This document shows positions 1-8,660 of a stretch of DNA of 64,000 nt, piece after piece. The notes under the pieces are model-generated. The model did no database searches. It saw only the letters and a program-made list of their open reading frames with translations, and had not been told where the DNA came from. The stretch's first letter is position 1. Each line of letters starts with the position of its first letter. The DNA comes from an uncultured Bacteroidales bacterium. GTDB taxonomy: Bacteria; Bacteroidota; Bacteroidia; Bacteroidales; UBA3824. Location: positions 1 to 64,000 of the forward strand of contig CALFIU010000055.1 in assembly GCA_937877455.1 (NCBI GenBank). The letters are read 5' to 3'. The position numbers and the translations under genes are program-made.

Positions 1-1283
1 AAACGTTCCACTGAATAGTCTTTCATATAGCCGCTACCGCCAAGAATTTGCAACGAATCGTATGCCACTTGATTACACCATTCGCTACTAAAAAGTTTTA
101 GCAACGGTGTATAGGCATCGGCAAGACGTTTAAAATATTTTAAATCTGTGCGTTCCTCGGCTGTGAGAGGGCGTTCGCGATTGGTCTTTATTTCGTCGAG
201 CAATTTGCTCATATCCACAAAACGAGCAGTTTCGTAAAGTAATGTACGCATGCCTTTTACTTTTGCATCCATGTTGGCAAGCAACTGATAAACAGCAGGG
301 AACTGTATAATTGCCTTACCAAACTGACGGCGTTCTTTTGCATACGCAAGAGCTTCACGATATGCTGCCTCTGCAATACCAACACTTTGACCACCTACGC
401 CAAGCCTTGCACCATACATCAAGGACATAACATATTTTATAAGTCCCATTTTGCGTTCACCCACAAGTTTTGCTGGTGCGTTTTTATACACCATCTCACA
501 TGTTGGGCTACCGTGTATACCAAGTTTATTTTCTACGCGGCGAACTTTTTCGCAATTTTTGTCTTTATCGTATATAAAAAGCGAAAGTCCGCGTCCGTCT
601 TTTGTCCCTTTTTCGCTACGTGCAAGAACCAATTGAATATCAGCGTCGCCATTGGTAATAAAACGTTTTACACCGTTGAGCAACCATTGATTTTTATCTG
701 GGTCAAAATCGGCACGTAGTTGTACAGATTGCAAATCGCTACCTGCATCGGGTTCGGTGAGAACCATAGAATAAGTTTTACCTTCAAAAGTTTGAGGAAG
801 ATATTGTTGTTTAAGTTCTTCACTTGCAAACTCGTTAACAGTTTCGGCGCAATCTTGTAATCCCCAAAAATTGGCAAATCCTCCGTCTGCTCTCGAAATC
901 ATTTCGCCAACCATTATATATGGCACGTTAGAAAAGTTGAGACCTTTGTATCTGCGAGCCAAGGTCATACCCCAAACGCCTGCTTTGCGCAATGCCTCAT
1001 AATTTTCGAGTGTGTGCTTATTGTATTTTAAATGGTCGTTTTCTATTGAATGACCTTCATTGTCGTTTGCCTCTGCATTGGCTGCAATTATTTCGGCGCA
1101 TATTTCGCCACAAAGTTCCATTACTTTGTCGTAACTATCTATTGCATCTTCGTAGTCTTTTGGCGCATAATCAAAATTGTCCTTGTCGGCATAATTGCGT
1201 TCTCTAAGGCCGATGATACGAGCCATCAATGGATGGGTAAGATGAAATTTTAAATCTTCGTTGTCGGTATAGAAATTTGACAT
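1..1283 (-). CDS. Acyl-CoA dehydrogenase, 3'-truncated by the window edge
   Basis: The minus-strand frame opens at the ATG at 1281-1283 and stays open to base 1, giving about 427 residues with no stop inside the window. The translation has the acyl-CoA dehydrogenase middle-domain signature around residue 195 (YSMVLTEPDAGSDLQS) and, further on, QFGKAIIQFPAVYQLLANM and the ILGGSGYMKDYSVERF segment of the C-terminal helical domain. The family is a FAD enzyme that makes the alpha,beta double bond of acyl-CoA thioesters and passes electrons to electron transfer flavoprotein. The etfA and etfB genes lie directly upstream on the same strand, so the three probably form one electron-transfer unit. Substrate chain length cannot be read from the sequence. 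Confidence 0.9.
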   Translation of the reverse strand, partial: MSNFYTDNEDLKFHLTHPLMARIIGLRERNYADKDNFDYAPKDYEDAIDSYDKVMELCGEICAEIIAANAEANDNEGHSIENDHLKYNKHTLENYEALRKAGVWGMTLARRYKGLNFSNVPYIMVGEMISRADGGFANFWGLQDCAETVNEFASEELKQQYLPQTFEGKTYSMVLTEPDAGSDLQSVQLRADFDPDKNQWLLNGVKRFITNGDADIQLVLARSEKGTKDGRGLSLFIYDKDKNCEKVRRVENKLGIHGSPTCEMVYKNAPAKLVGERKMGLIKYVMSLMYGARLGVGGQSVGIAEAAYREALAYAKERRQFGKAIIQFPAVYQLLANMDAKVKGMRTLLYETARFVDMSKLLDEIKTNRERPLTAEERTDLKYFKRLADAYTPLLKLFSSEWCNQVAYDSLQILGGSGYMKDYSVER

Positions 1284-1325
1284 TTTTTCTTACTTTTTTG
1301 CGATTAAACAATGTGGTTAACCTTT

Positions 1326-2345
1326 TTATTTAGTGTTGGCCTTATAATATTTTATCATCTTAGGCAACACTTGCGCCACGTCGCCAACAATTACATAGTC
1401 GGCAATTGAGTTTATTGGCGCGTTTTCGTCGGTGTTTATCGACACAATAATCGACGATTCTTGCATACCCGCACGATGCTGTACTTGCCCACTTATTCCG
1501 CAAGCAATATAAAGTTTTGGTCTAACGGTAACACCAGTTTGACCAATTTGACGTTCATGTTCTGTAAATCCAGCATCAACAGCAGCACGAGATGCGCCTA
1601 CTTCGCCACCGAGAACTTGTGCTAACTCATGTAGCAATTGGAAGTTTTCTTTGCTTCCTACGCCATAACCTCCTGCTACAATCACAGGAGCTCCTTTTAA
1701 ATTGAGTTTGCTTTTTTCTATTACACGGTCGAGTATGTTAACAATAAAATCTTCTGCTGTTACTATTTTTTTGAAGTCAAGTTTTTTTATCTCGCCTTTG
1801 TGTTTTTTGTTGAAAATTTCTTTTTTCATCACACCTTCTCTCACCGTAGCCATTTGTGGGCGTGCTTCGAGATTGATAATGGTGGCAATTATGTTTCCTC
1901 CAAATGCAGGACGTATTTGGTAGAGCAAATTTTTATATACTTTTTTGTTTTTTTTATCCTCATGTTCGCCAATTTCAAGGCTTGTACAATCGGCTGTTAA
2001 ACCAGTTTTTAAAACAGAGGCGATACGCGGAGCAAGGTCGCGACCTATACTTGTTGCTCCAAAAAGTACAATTTGTGGTTGTTCTTTTTTTATCAAATCG
2101 GTAACTATCCTAAAATGTGGTAATGTCTGATAAGGCGACAATTTTGCATCGTCGGCAACAAAAATGGTATCGGCACCATAGGGGAATATTTGGTCGCCTA
2201 TTTTCGATAGGTTTTTATCAATAGCAACGGCTTCGAGTTTACAGCCAAGTTGGTCGGCGAGTTTGCGACCTTTTGATAGTAGTTCTAAACTAACATCGGC
2301 TACAACTCCGTCTTCTATTTCACAATATACTAACAAATTGTTCAT
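1326..2345 (-). CDS. etfA: Electron transfer flavoprotein alpha subunit
   Basis: 339 residues, the usual length for EtfA. The N-terminal half is the ETF alpha/beta Rossmann-like domain. The C-terminal third carries the FAD-binding signature: a VAGGYGVGSKENF segment, then GASRAAVDAGF, then LYIACGISGQVQHRAGMQ followed by a SINTDENAPI segment. The protein pairs with EtfB to carry electrons from the adjacent acyl-CoA dehydrogenase. The gene lies 62 bp downstream of etfB and 42 bp upstream of the dehydrogenase start, all on the minus strand, which fits an operon etfB-etfA-acd. It ends in TAA. Confidence 0.95.
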   Translation of the reverse strand: MNNLLVYCEIEDGVVADVSLELLSKGRKLADQLGCKLEAVAIDKNLSKIGDQIFPYGADTIFVADDAKLSPYQTLPHFRIVTDLIKKEQPQIVLFGATSIGRDLAPRIASVLKTGLTADCTSLEIGEHEDKKNKKVYKNLLYQIRPAFGGNIIATIINLEARPQMATVREGVMKKEIFNKKHKGEIKKLDFKKIVTAEDFIVNILDRVIEKSKLNLKGAPVIVAGGYGVGSKENFQLLHELAQVLGGEVGASRAAVDAGFTEHERQIGQTGVTVRPKLYIACGISGQVQHRAGMQESSIIVSINTDENAPINSIADYVIVGDVAQVLPKMIKYYKANTK

Positions 2346-2407
2346 AATCTGGATTTTAATTTTTTAAGCGTTAAACTTGCAATTGTTTTTATTTTACCAA
2401 TTAGCAT

Positions 2408-3277
2408 TTAACCCAAGATGTGTTTTGACGCAAGTTCTTTCATCAAGTTATCAATATCAGCATCAGAATCTGAAAGTTTTTTCGATTCTTTTGCTTGTAA
2501 TTCCACCATTGTTATTGTTTTAACCTTGGTGGGCGAACCTGCGAGTCCTACTCTTTCTGGCTCTGCTTCTACATCTTGTGCGCTCCACACCTTTATATTA
2601 AGATAATCTTTGTGGGCAAGGAGTTCCTTGTCGGTTTCTTCGGTTACTTCGAGAGGTGTTTTAGCAAATTTATATTTCATATAAAATTTTGCATTTCTAC
2701 TTCTGCATGGTGCTGCACTTCCATGAACTGTTACCAACAATGGGAAAGGACAACTTACCACTTCTGTACCACGTTCAAGCCTACGACGTATGGTTATTTT
2801 CTTTTCGGAAATGTCGGTTATTTCTTCTGCATATGTTACTTGTGGAATATTTAGTTTTTCAGCAGCTTGTGGACCCACTTGTGCAGTATCTCCGTCAATG
2901 GCCTGACGACCACAAAGCACTATGTCGTAATCTTTTATACGTTTAATAGCTTGCGAAATAGCATAACTTGTGGCCAATGTATCGCTACCGCCGAGTTTAC
3001 GATCGGTAAGAACAATTCCTTTGTCAGCTCCACGGAAAAGTCCTTCACGAACAATATCGGCCGACTTTGGCAATCCCATCGTCAAAATAGTGATTTCGCT
3101 GTCTGGAAATTTGTCTTTTATCCTCAAAGCCTGTTCGAGTGCGTTGAGGTCTTCTGGATTGAATATTGCCGGCAGTGCGGCGCGGTTCATTGTGCCGTCT
3201 TCTTTCATAGCGTCCTTACCCACATTGCGAGTGTCGGGCACTTGTTTGGCCAAAACGATAATTTTAAATCCTTTCAT
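2408..3277 (-). CDS. etfB: Electron transfer flavoprotein beta subunit
   Basis: 289 residues. The beta-subunit nucleotide-binding stretch CGRQAIDGDTAQVGPQAAE and the ETF-beta signature region (RRRLERGTEVVSCPFPLLV) are both present. EtfB contributes to the ETF heterodimer and binds AMP or, in bifurcating ETFs, a second FAD; which type applies here was not determined. It is the first gene of the minus-strand etfB-etfA-acyl-CoA dehydrogenase cluster. A -7 box, TACATTTG on the minus strand at 3309-3316, lies about 32 bases before the ATG. Confidence 0.95.
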   Translation of the reverse strand: MKGFKIIVLAKQVPDTRNVGKDAMKEDGTMNRAALPAIFNPEDLNALEQALRIKDKFPDSEITILTMGLPKSADIVREGLFRGADKGIVLTDRKLGGSDTLATSYAISQAIKRIKDYDIVLCGRQAIDGDTAQVGPQAAEKLNIPQVTYAEEITDISEKKITIRRRLERGTEVVSCPFPLLVTVHGSAAPCRSRNAKFYMKYKFAKTPLEVTEETDKELLAHKDYLNIKVWSAQDVEAEPERVGLAGSPTKVKTITMVELQAKESKKLSDSDADIDNLMKELASKHILG

Positions 3278-3308
3278 TATTAGATCGAAATTTTAATTTT
3301 AGATTAAG

Positions 3309-3316
3309 CAAATGTA
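3309..3316 (-). promoter_or_regulatory. Putative Bacteroidota -7 box for etfB
   Basis: On the minus strand this reads TACATTTG, a full match to TAnnTTTG. No TTTG at the -33 spacing was found, so the assignment rests on the -7 box and its position just before etfB. Confidence 0.5.
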
Positions 3317-3430
3317 AAAACTTTTTTTTACATAATAAATTTTTTTGACCTAAAATTATTTTTTTGTCAATAGTTAAATTTTTATCAAATTAAATTATTG
3401 ATGCAAAAAGCACATCAATTTCATTTATAA

Positions 3431-3558
3431 ATACACACGGATTTTTTGCAGATTTCGTTGATTCTGCAAAAAATACATACGGATTTTTTGTAGATTTCGT
3501 TGATTCTGCAAAAAATACACACGGATTTTTTGCAGATTTCGTTGATTCTGCAAAAAAT
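3431..3558. repeat. Three tandem 42-bp hairpin-forming repeats
   Basis: Three copies with a 42-bp period (the GG landmarks fall at 3439, 3481 and 3523). Each contains an inverted repeat: ATTTTTTGCAGA, a 10-base loop, then TCTGCAAAAAAT. In copy 1 the arms are 3441-3452 and 3463-3474. Copy 2 has one C-to-T change that still allows a G-U pair on a plus-strand RNA. The array fills most of the 385-bp gap between the divergent etfB and korD genes. Because 42 is a multiple of three, it also reads as a repeated 14-residue peptide, which is not taken as a gene. Confidence 0.85.
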
Positions 3559-3617
3559 TAACAAGAAATAAAAACAAAAAAAATAATTTGTAAGGTAATA
3601 ATATCAACAAAAAAAAT

Positions 3618-3625
3618 TAATTTTG
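3618..3625 (+). promoter_or_regulatory. Putative -7 box for the korDABC operon
   Basis: TAATTTTG, a full match to TAnnTTTG, 37 bases before the korD ATG. The nearest upstream TTTG (3587-3590) is 27 bases away, longer than the usual 19-20, so the -33 element is uncertain. Confidence 0.5.
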
Positions 3626-3662
3626 CATTTTTGAAAAACATAACAATCAAAGCATAAAACTT

Positions 3663-3890
3663 ATGTCAAAAGTTAGAGGTGCGGTAGTTGTGGACAACAA
3701 CAAATGCAAAGGATGTGGTCTTTGTGTAGAAGCGTGTCCATGCAAAGTGTTGACACTATCGCAAAAAGTAAATTTAAAAGGTTATAGTTATGCGTACATG
3801 GCCGAACCCGACAAATGTACCGGCTGTACCAATTGTGCAACAGTATGCCCCGACGCGGTGATTACCGTTTATAGGGCCAAAATTGATTAA
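3663..3890 (+). CDS. korD: 2-oxoacid:ferredoxin oxidoreductase, ferredoxin-like delta subunit
   Basis: 75 residues with two complete 4Fe-4S motifs: CKGCGLCVEACP at about residues 16-27 and CTGCTNCATVCP at about 52-63. In this enzyme family the small subunit relays electrons between the thiamine-diphosphate site and external ferredoxin. It starts a plus-strand operon with three more subunits, 25 bp before korA. The same subunit set is annotated as Kor (2-oxoglutarate) or Vor (branched-chain 2-oxoacid) in relatives; the symbol denotes the family, not a proven substrate. Confidence 0.88.
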   Translation: MSKVRGAVVVDNNKCKGCGLCVEACPCKVLTLSQKVNLKGYSYAYMAEPDKCTGCTNCATVCPDAVITVYRAKID

Positions 3891-3915
3891 ACGCTAAGAA
3901 AATCAAAACAAAATC

Positions 3916-5001
3916 ATGGGTGAACTTAGATTAATGAAAGGCAACGAAGCCTTGGCCGAAGCCGCAATCCGCGCTGGTGTTGACGCATACTACGGCTACC
4001 CCATAACCCCACAATCGGAAATTATGGAACACCTCATGGCCGAAAACCCAATAAAAACCACAGGAATGGTAGTATTGCAAGCAGAAAGCGAAACCGCATC
4101 CATAAATATGGTTTACGGAGCAGCGGCCGCTGGAAAAAAAGCAATGACATCATCGTCGAGCCCAGGTGTAAGTTTGATGCAAGAAGGCTTATCTTACATT
4201 GCTGGTGCCGAACTACCTTGCGTGGTGGTTAACGTTGTTAGAGGAGGTCCAGGATTGGGTACTATCCAACCTTCACAAGCCGACTATTTCCAAACCGTAA
4301 AAGGTGGTGGTCATGGCGATTACAAATTGATAACTCTTGCTCCTGCAAGCGTGCAAGAAATGGCCGATTTCCTAAAATTAGCATTCGACCTCGCTTTTAA
4401 ATATCGCAACCCTGCCATGATACTTTCTGATGGTGTTATTGGTCAGATGATGGAAAAAGTTGAACTATTCGATTATATTCCAAGGCTAAGCGATGAGCAA
4501 GTTGCCGAAAATTGTCCTTGGGCCACTACTGGCAAAAAGAAAGGCACTCAACGACGCATAATTACATCGCTCAACCTTGTGCCACATCTTCAAGAACAGT
4601 TTAACCAACACCTTGTAGAAAAATACAAGACCATTCAAGACACCGAGGTAATGTGCGAACAACTTGATTGCGAAGATGCCGACTACATAATAGTAGCATA
4701 CGGAAGTAGCGCACGCACAAGCATGAAAGCGGTGCAGATGGCACGTGAAAAAGGACTAAAAGCAGGGTTGCTGCGTCCTCAAACATTGTGGCCTTTCCCT
4801 ATTAAACAGATTCAAAGCCACTTATCTCACGCCAAAGGATTTCTTTCTGTAGAAATGTCGGCGGGACAAATGGTAGAAGACGTAAGGCTTGCTGTTAATG
4901 GAAAAGTGCCTGTAGAACATTATGGGCGCATGGGTGGTATGATAGCATCGCCAGCAGACATTCTCCAAGCCCTCGAAAATTTCAAACAGTCGATTAATTA
5001 A
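3916..5001 (+). CDS. korA: 2-oxoacid:ferredoxin oxidoreductase alpha subunit (KorA/VorB type)
   Basis: 361 residues. The N-terminus has the pyruvate:ferredoxin oxidoreductase domain I signature (MKGNEALAEAAIRAG, then YYGYPITPQSEIMEHL). A TSSSSPGVSLMQEGLSYIAG segment and VVNVVRGGPGLG follow, and domain II is in the last third. The enzyme oxidatively decarboxylates 2-oxoacids to acyl-CoA with reduction of ferredoxin, typical of anaerobic Bacteroidales. The subunit is often annotated as 3-methyl-2-oxobutanoate dehydrogenase VorB; 2-oxoglutarate is the other common substrate assignment. It is followed after 13 bp by the beta subunit. Confidence 0.88.
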   Translation: MGELRLMKGNEALAEAAIRAGVDAYYGYPITPQSEIMEHLMAENPIKTTGMVVLQAESETASINMVYGAAAAGKKAMTSSSSPGVSLMQEGLSYIAGAELPCVVVNVVRGGPGLGTIQPSQADYFQTVKGGGHGDYKLITLAPASVQEMADFLKLAFDLAFKYRNPAMILSDGVIGQMMEKVELFDYIPRLSDEQVAENCPWATTGKKKGTQRRIITSLNLVPHLQEQFNQHLVEKYKTIQDTEVMCEQLDCEDADYIIVAYGSSARTSMKAVQMAREKGLKAGLLRPQTLWPFPIKQIQSHLSHAKGFLSVEMSAGQMVEDVRLAVNGKVPVEHYGRMGGMIASPADILQALENFKQSIN

Positions 5002-5014
5002 GTAGGTTAATAAA

Positions 5015-5824
5015 ATGGAAAACAATATATTAGACCAAATAATAAAACCCGAAAACTGCGTATTTAAGAAAACGCGGCTTTTAACCGACAAACCATTTCA
5101 CTATTGTCCGGGTTGCGGACATGGCGTTATTCACCGTATAACCATGGAGGTAATAGAAGAACTTGGCATAGAGGAACAAACCATTGGTGTGGCACCAGTA
5201 GGATGTGCAGTTATGGCATACGACTATATGGATATTGACGTTCAAGAAGCCGCACACGGACGCGCTCCCGCTGTTGCAACAGGTATTAAACGTGTTTATC
5301 CAAATAAATACGTATTTACATATCAAGGCGACGGCGACCTTGCAGCCATCGGTACTGCCGAAACAATGCACTGTTGCAACCGCGGCGAAAATATTCTTAT
5401 CATTTTTGTCAACAACGGTATATATGGTATGACAGGTGGTCAAATGGCTCCAACTACTCTCGAAGGCGCAAAAACCGCTACTTGTCCATACGGACGTGAT
5501 GTAAGCACAATGGGTTATCCAATAAGGATTACCGAACTTGTTGCCCAACTTCCTGCGGTAAGGTTTGTAACACGTCAGAGTGTACACACACCAGCAGCCG
5601 TGCGTAAATGTAAAAACGCTATTAAAAAAGCTATGCAATACCAATCTGAAGGCAAACAAGGTACATGTATAGTAGAGGTACTTAGCAATTGTAACTCTGG
5701 TTGGAAAATGTCGCCAGTGCAGGCTAATAAATGGATGGAAGAAAACACATTTAAATATTACCAACCCGGCGACATAAAAGACAATTTCAAATTATTAAAA
5801 TCTCCGGTAATAGAACAACAATGA
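5015..5824 (+). CDS. korB: 2-oxoacid:ferredoxin oxidoreductase beta subunit (ThDP-binding)
   Basis: 269 residues. The cysteine-containing YCPGCGHGVIHR motif is near residue 30. The thiamine diphosphate/Mg motif is present as GDGDLAAIGTAE, followed about 25 residues later by NNGIYGMTGGQ. It carries the catalytic ThDP of the complex. Its last four bases overlap the start of the next gene (ATGA at 5821-5824), indicating translational coupling with the gamma subunit. Confidence 0.9.
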   Translation: MENNILDQIIKPENCVFKKTRLLTDKPFHYCPGCGHGVIHRITMEVIEELGIEEQTIGVAPVGCAVMAYDYMDIDVQEAAHGRAPAVATGIKRVYPNKYVFTYQGDGDLAAIGTAETMHCCNRGENILIIFVNNGIYGMTGGQMAPTTLEGAKTATCPYGRDVSTMGYPIRITELVAQLPAVRFVTRQSVHTPAAVRKCKNAIKKAMQYQSEGKQGTCIVEVLSNCNSGWKMSPVQANKWMEENTFKYYQPGDIKDNFKLLKSPVIEQQ

Positions 5825-6369
5825 CAAACGAAGAAATAATAATAGCCGGTTTTGGTGGACAGGGTGTGCTGTCGATGGGCAAAATACTTGCCTACTCCGG
5901 CATAATGCAGAATTTAGAGGTAAGTTGGATGCCATCTTACGGACCAGAAATGCGCGGTGGTACGGCCAATGTTACTGTTATTTTGAGCGAAGAACGTATT
6001 TCATCGCCTATTTTGACATCATTCGACACCGCAATAATACTCAACCAACAATCGTTGGATAAATTTGAAACTGCCATAAAACCCGGTGGAACATTGCTAT
6101 ACGATCCCAATGGTATATCCAACCCGCCAACCCGTACCGATATTAAAATATATTCGGTTGAGGCAACCAAAGCGGCTCATGAAAAAAACATGGCAAAAAT
6201 ATTTAACATGATAGTTCTTGGCGCATATTTAAAAATCAACCCAGTGGTTGACGTAGCCAATGTGGAAGCTGGATTGAAAAAATCGCTTCCCGAACGCCAT
6301 CACAAACTCATACCTGCCAATCTTGAGGGATTGAAAATAGGTAGCGAAATTGTTAAAAAAGTTAATTAA
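5821..6369 (+). CDS. korC: 2-oxoacid:ferredoxin oxidoreductase gamma subunit
   Basis: 182 residues starting with the family signature IIAGFGGQGVLSMGKILAYSG, followed by SWMPSYGPEMRGGTANVTV. The gamma subunit closes the CoA/2-oxoacid site in this enzyme group. It is the last gene of korDABC and is followed by a strong intrinsic terminator at 6386-6424. Confidence 0.9.
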   Translation: MTNEEIIIAGFGGQGVLSMGKILAYSGIMQNLEVSWMPSYGPEMRGGTANVTVILSEERISSPILTSFDTAIILNQQSLDKFETAIKPGGTLLYDPNGISNPPTRTDIKIYSVEATKAAHEKNMAKIFNMIVLGAYLKINPVVDVANVEAGLKKSLPERHHKLIPANLEGLKIGSEIVKKVN

Positions 6370-6385
6370 TTTTTTTGATGAAACT

Positions 6386-6424
6386 AAAAATGGGGATATT
6401 TTATCAAGTATCCCCATTTTTTTT
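6386..6424. terminator. Bidirectional intrinsic terminator between korC and rnhA
   Basis: 13-bp perfect inverted repeat (6386-6398 with 6409-6421, core TGGGGATA/TATCCCCA) with A/T tracts on both sides. It lies between the convergent ends of korC and rnhA and can serve both. Confidence 0.85.
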
Positions 6425-6447
6425 ATAAATAACTATAAAACTATGGA

Positions 6448-6933
6448 TTAAGCACCAAAATTAATTTGATTGCTATCGTCTAAAAAGCCTTTGTCGTCTA
6501 AAAGATGCTCCTTATCAAGGGCGGCAGCAACAGCAAGTCGGTCGCAACGTTCATTTTCTGGCGTATCTGCATGACCTTTTATCCATATAAAATTAACATT
6601 ATGCTTACAGTAAACCTTTAAAAACCTAAGCCACAAATCCTTATTTTTTTTACCAGCAAAATTTTTCTTCAACCAACCTTTTATCCATCCTTTTTCAACG
6701 CTATTGACAACATATTGCGAATCGGAATAAATAGTTACGTCCATTCCATCTTTTTTTAATGCTTCAAGCCCAACAATAACAGCAAGCAATTCCATTCTGT
6801 TATTGGTGGTAAGTTTAAAACCTTGCGATAATTCTTTACGCATTTTAAGTTCTTCGCAAATAAGCACCGCGCCATAGCCTCCGGGACCCGGATTGCCCCG
6901 TGATGCTCCATCTGTATATAAAATAATTTTCAC
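6448..6933 (-). CDS. rnhA: Ribonuclease HI
   Basis: 161 residues, standard for bacterial RNase HI, which cleaves the RNA strand of RNA-DNA hybrids. The catalytic carboxylates are visible: D8 in YTDGASRGNPGPGG, E48 in NNRMELLAV, D71 in IYSDSQYVVNS and D131 in NERCDRLA, with the flexible-loop histidine at H121 (IKGHADTPEN). It converges on korC with a shared terminator and is separated by only 34 bp from the upstream glycosidase-like gene. Confidence 0.95.
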   Translation of the reverse strand: MKIILYTDGASRGNPGPGGYGAVLICEELKMRKELSQGFKLTTNNRMELLAVIVGLEALKKDGMDVTIYSDSQYVVNSVEKGWIKGWLKKNFAGKKNKDLWLRFLKVYCKHNVNFIWIKGHADTPENERCDRLAVAAALDKEHLLDDKGFLDDSNQINFGA

Positions 6934-6967
6934 TTTTTATTGACAATTAATAATCAACATGTTAATA

Positions 6968-8530
6968 TTATTCCACAGCATCTTTTTTACCATACTTTAT
7001 AATTATAGGTTCGCTGGGTTGACTTTCGGCATGATTTCGATTGTATGCCACTATTTTGTATGTATAAAAATTGCCGCCGAATAATACAAAACGTTTTTTA
7101 CGAAATAATTTTAAATTAGATTCCGAAATATTTTTTACAAAATTTTCGCTCGATGGCACAAAGTCGGGATGTTTACCCTTAACCCTAAACACAGAATAGA
7201 AAACTGTGGCTTCGGCTTCGGGTAATTTTTTACCATTATCCTTGTTCCACATTACAAGAAATTCATTTTGACGTTTAATAACTTCCAAATCAATATTTTG
7301 AGGTCTATTGTCGAGCCATGGCATCTTAGGCATCATGCAATAATTGTTGAAACATTGTTTTTTTACAACGTCAACCATTTTAAGCGGATTTTGCACAAGC
7401 GTTGTTGAACGATAAACAACAACACCTTGAACGTTGGGAAATTTTCTGCATATTTTAATTTGGTTTGCCACTTCGTTTGGGTCGCCCCAACCATCAGCGG
7501 GTTTTTCTTGGTTGTATGCACCAATACCTATATATATGTTACGTCCATAAGAGTGGTTGTTCCACCATTGAACTACACTTTCAAATTTGTTGGTTTTATG
7601 ATTAATATTCCAATAAATTTGTGGAGCAGCATAATCTATCCAACCACCTTTTAGCCATGCCAATACGTCGGCATAGAGATAATCATATCCCGACAAACTT
7701 TTTGTGTCGGAGCCATCGGGATCTTGTTGTTTGTTGCGCCATACGCCAGCTGGTCCAATGCCAAATTGCACCCATGGTTTAACTGCCTTTATGGCTTTGT
7801 TTACCTGTTCTACAAATATGTTAACGTTGTTGCGTCGCCAATCTTTTATGTCGGAAAAGCCATTGGGATATTGCCTAAATGCAGCTCCGTCTGGTATTTC
7901 TTCAAATTTTCCATTTCCCGCTGAAACAGGATAAGGATAAAAATAATCGTCGAAATGCACACCGTCGATGTCATAACGTTTTACAACGTCAACAATTATT
8001 TTTACAAGATAATCTCTAACTTCTGGCAACCCTGGATTAAAATATTTGCTGCCTCCGTATGTAAAAAACCACTCAGGTTTTGTTTTGGATATGTGCGAGG
8101 CGCAAACATCGGCATATTGTATGGTAGCCACGGCTCTAAACGGATTGAACCATGCATGAAACTCCATATTTTGAGCATGAGTTTTTTCTACCATAAATTC
8201 CAATGGATCGTAATAAGGACTTGGTGCACGACCTTGTTTACCCGTAAGCCACTCACTCCAAGGTTCGTAATCAGATTTATAAAATGCGTCAGCGGCAGGT
8301 CTAACTTGAAAAATAACAGCATTGTAACCAGCAGCTTTCCAAACAGCAAGAAGGTCGGTGTAGTTTTTTTGAAGTTGTTGCGCCGTCATGTTGCGAGCCT
8401 TGGGGTAGTCTATCATTTTGGTAGTGGCTACCCAAACACCACGAAATTCGCGAGTTGTGTCGGGATATTGTGTCTGTGCGGCAACGTTTAACATTAAAAA
8501 AACAGCCGCAATTGTTAAAAGGTTTTTCAT
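6968..8530 (-). CDS. Secreted glycosyl-hydrolase-like protein (GHL10/DUF187, YngK type)
   Basis: 520 residues with a cleavable signal peptide (MKNLLTIAAVFLMLNVAAQ). The mature part opens with EFRGVWVATTKMIDYP and includes AGYNAVIFQVRPAADAFY, AWFNPFRA and VHFDDYFYPYP, the typical blocks of the GHL10 TIM-barrel family. A C-terminal region from about residue 410 looks like a fibronectin-III-type domain. The function is inferred as hydrolysis of a cell-wall or capsular polysaccharide; the substrate is unknown. A -7 box lies just upstream at 8557-8564, divergent from the M1 peptidase. Confidence 0.85.
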   Translation of the reverse strand: MKNLLTIAAVFLMLNVAAQTQYPDTTREFRGVWVATTKMIDYPKARNMTAQQLQKNYTDLLAVWKAAGYNAVIFQVRPAADAFYKSDYEPWSEWLTGKQGRAPSPYYDPLEFMVEKTHAQNMEFHAWFNPFRAVATIQYADVCASHISKTKPEWFFTYGGSKYFNPGLPEVRDYLVKIIVDVVKRYDIDGVHFDDYFYPYPVSAGNGKFEEIPDGAAFRQYPNGFSDIKDWRRNNVNIFVEQVNKAIKAVKPWVQFGIGPAGVWRNKQQDPDGSDTKSLSGYDYLYADVLAWLKGGWIDYAAPQIYWNINHKTNKFESVVQWWNNHSYGRNIYIGIGAYNQEKPADGWGDPNEVANQIKICRKFPNVQGVVVYRSTTLVQNPLKMVDVVKKQCFNNYCMMPKMPWLDNRPQNIDLEVIKRQNEFLVMWNKDNGKKLPEAEATVFYSVFRVKGKHPDFVPSSENFVKNISESNLKLFRKKRFVLFGGNFYTYKIVAYNRNHAESQPSEPIIIKYGKKDAVE

Positions 8531-8556
8531 TTTTATGGCTATGAACGACTTTTTGG

Positions 8557-8564
8557 CAAAGTTA
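8557..8564 (-). promoter_or_regulatory. Putative -7 box for the GHL10 protein gene
   Basis: On the minus strand this reads TAACTTTG, a full match to TAnnTTTG, 27 bases before the start codon at 8530. No -33 TTTG was seen at the normal spacing. Confidence 0.5.
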
Positions 8565-8611
8565 AATCATTTTGTTAGAATAAAAAAATTAACAAAAAAT
8601 AAAACTTTTGT

Positions 8612-8642
8612 TTTGGCAACAGCATTTAATCAAATATCTTTG
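8612..8642 (+). promoter_or_regulatory. Bacteroidota-type promoter of the M1 peptidase gene
   Basis: TTTG at 8612-8615, a 19-base spacer, then TATCTTTG at 8635-8642. Both elements and the spacing match the Bacteroidota housekeeping consensus. It fixes the M1 start at 8661, since the upstream in-frame start at 8418 would place the promoter inside the gene. Confidence 0.75.
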
Positions 8643-8660
8643 CAAAAAACTTATAAAACA

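Noticed and set aside
3425..3610. A repeated peptide frame over the hairpin array
   Set aside because: Same arithmetic effect of a 42-bp period; low-complexity translation and no start signal.
5081..5764. A long minus-strand frame (227 codons) opposite korB
   Set aside because: It is antisense to a well-supported gene with clear motifs and has no recognisable domain.
8418..8660. An 81-residue N-terminal extension of the M1 peptidase
   Set aside because: It overlaps the divergent gene, crosses a strong promoter and would bury the signal peptide that starts at 8661.
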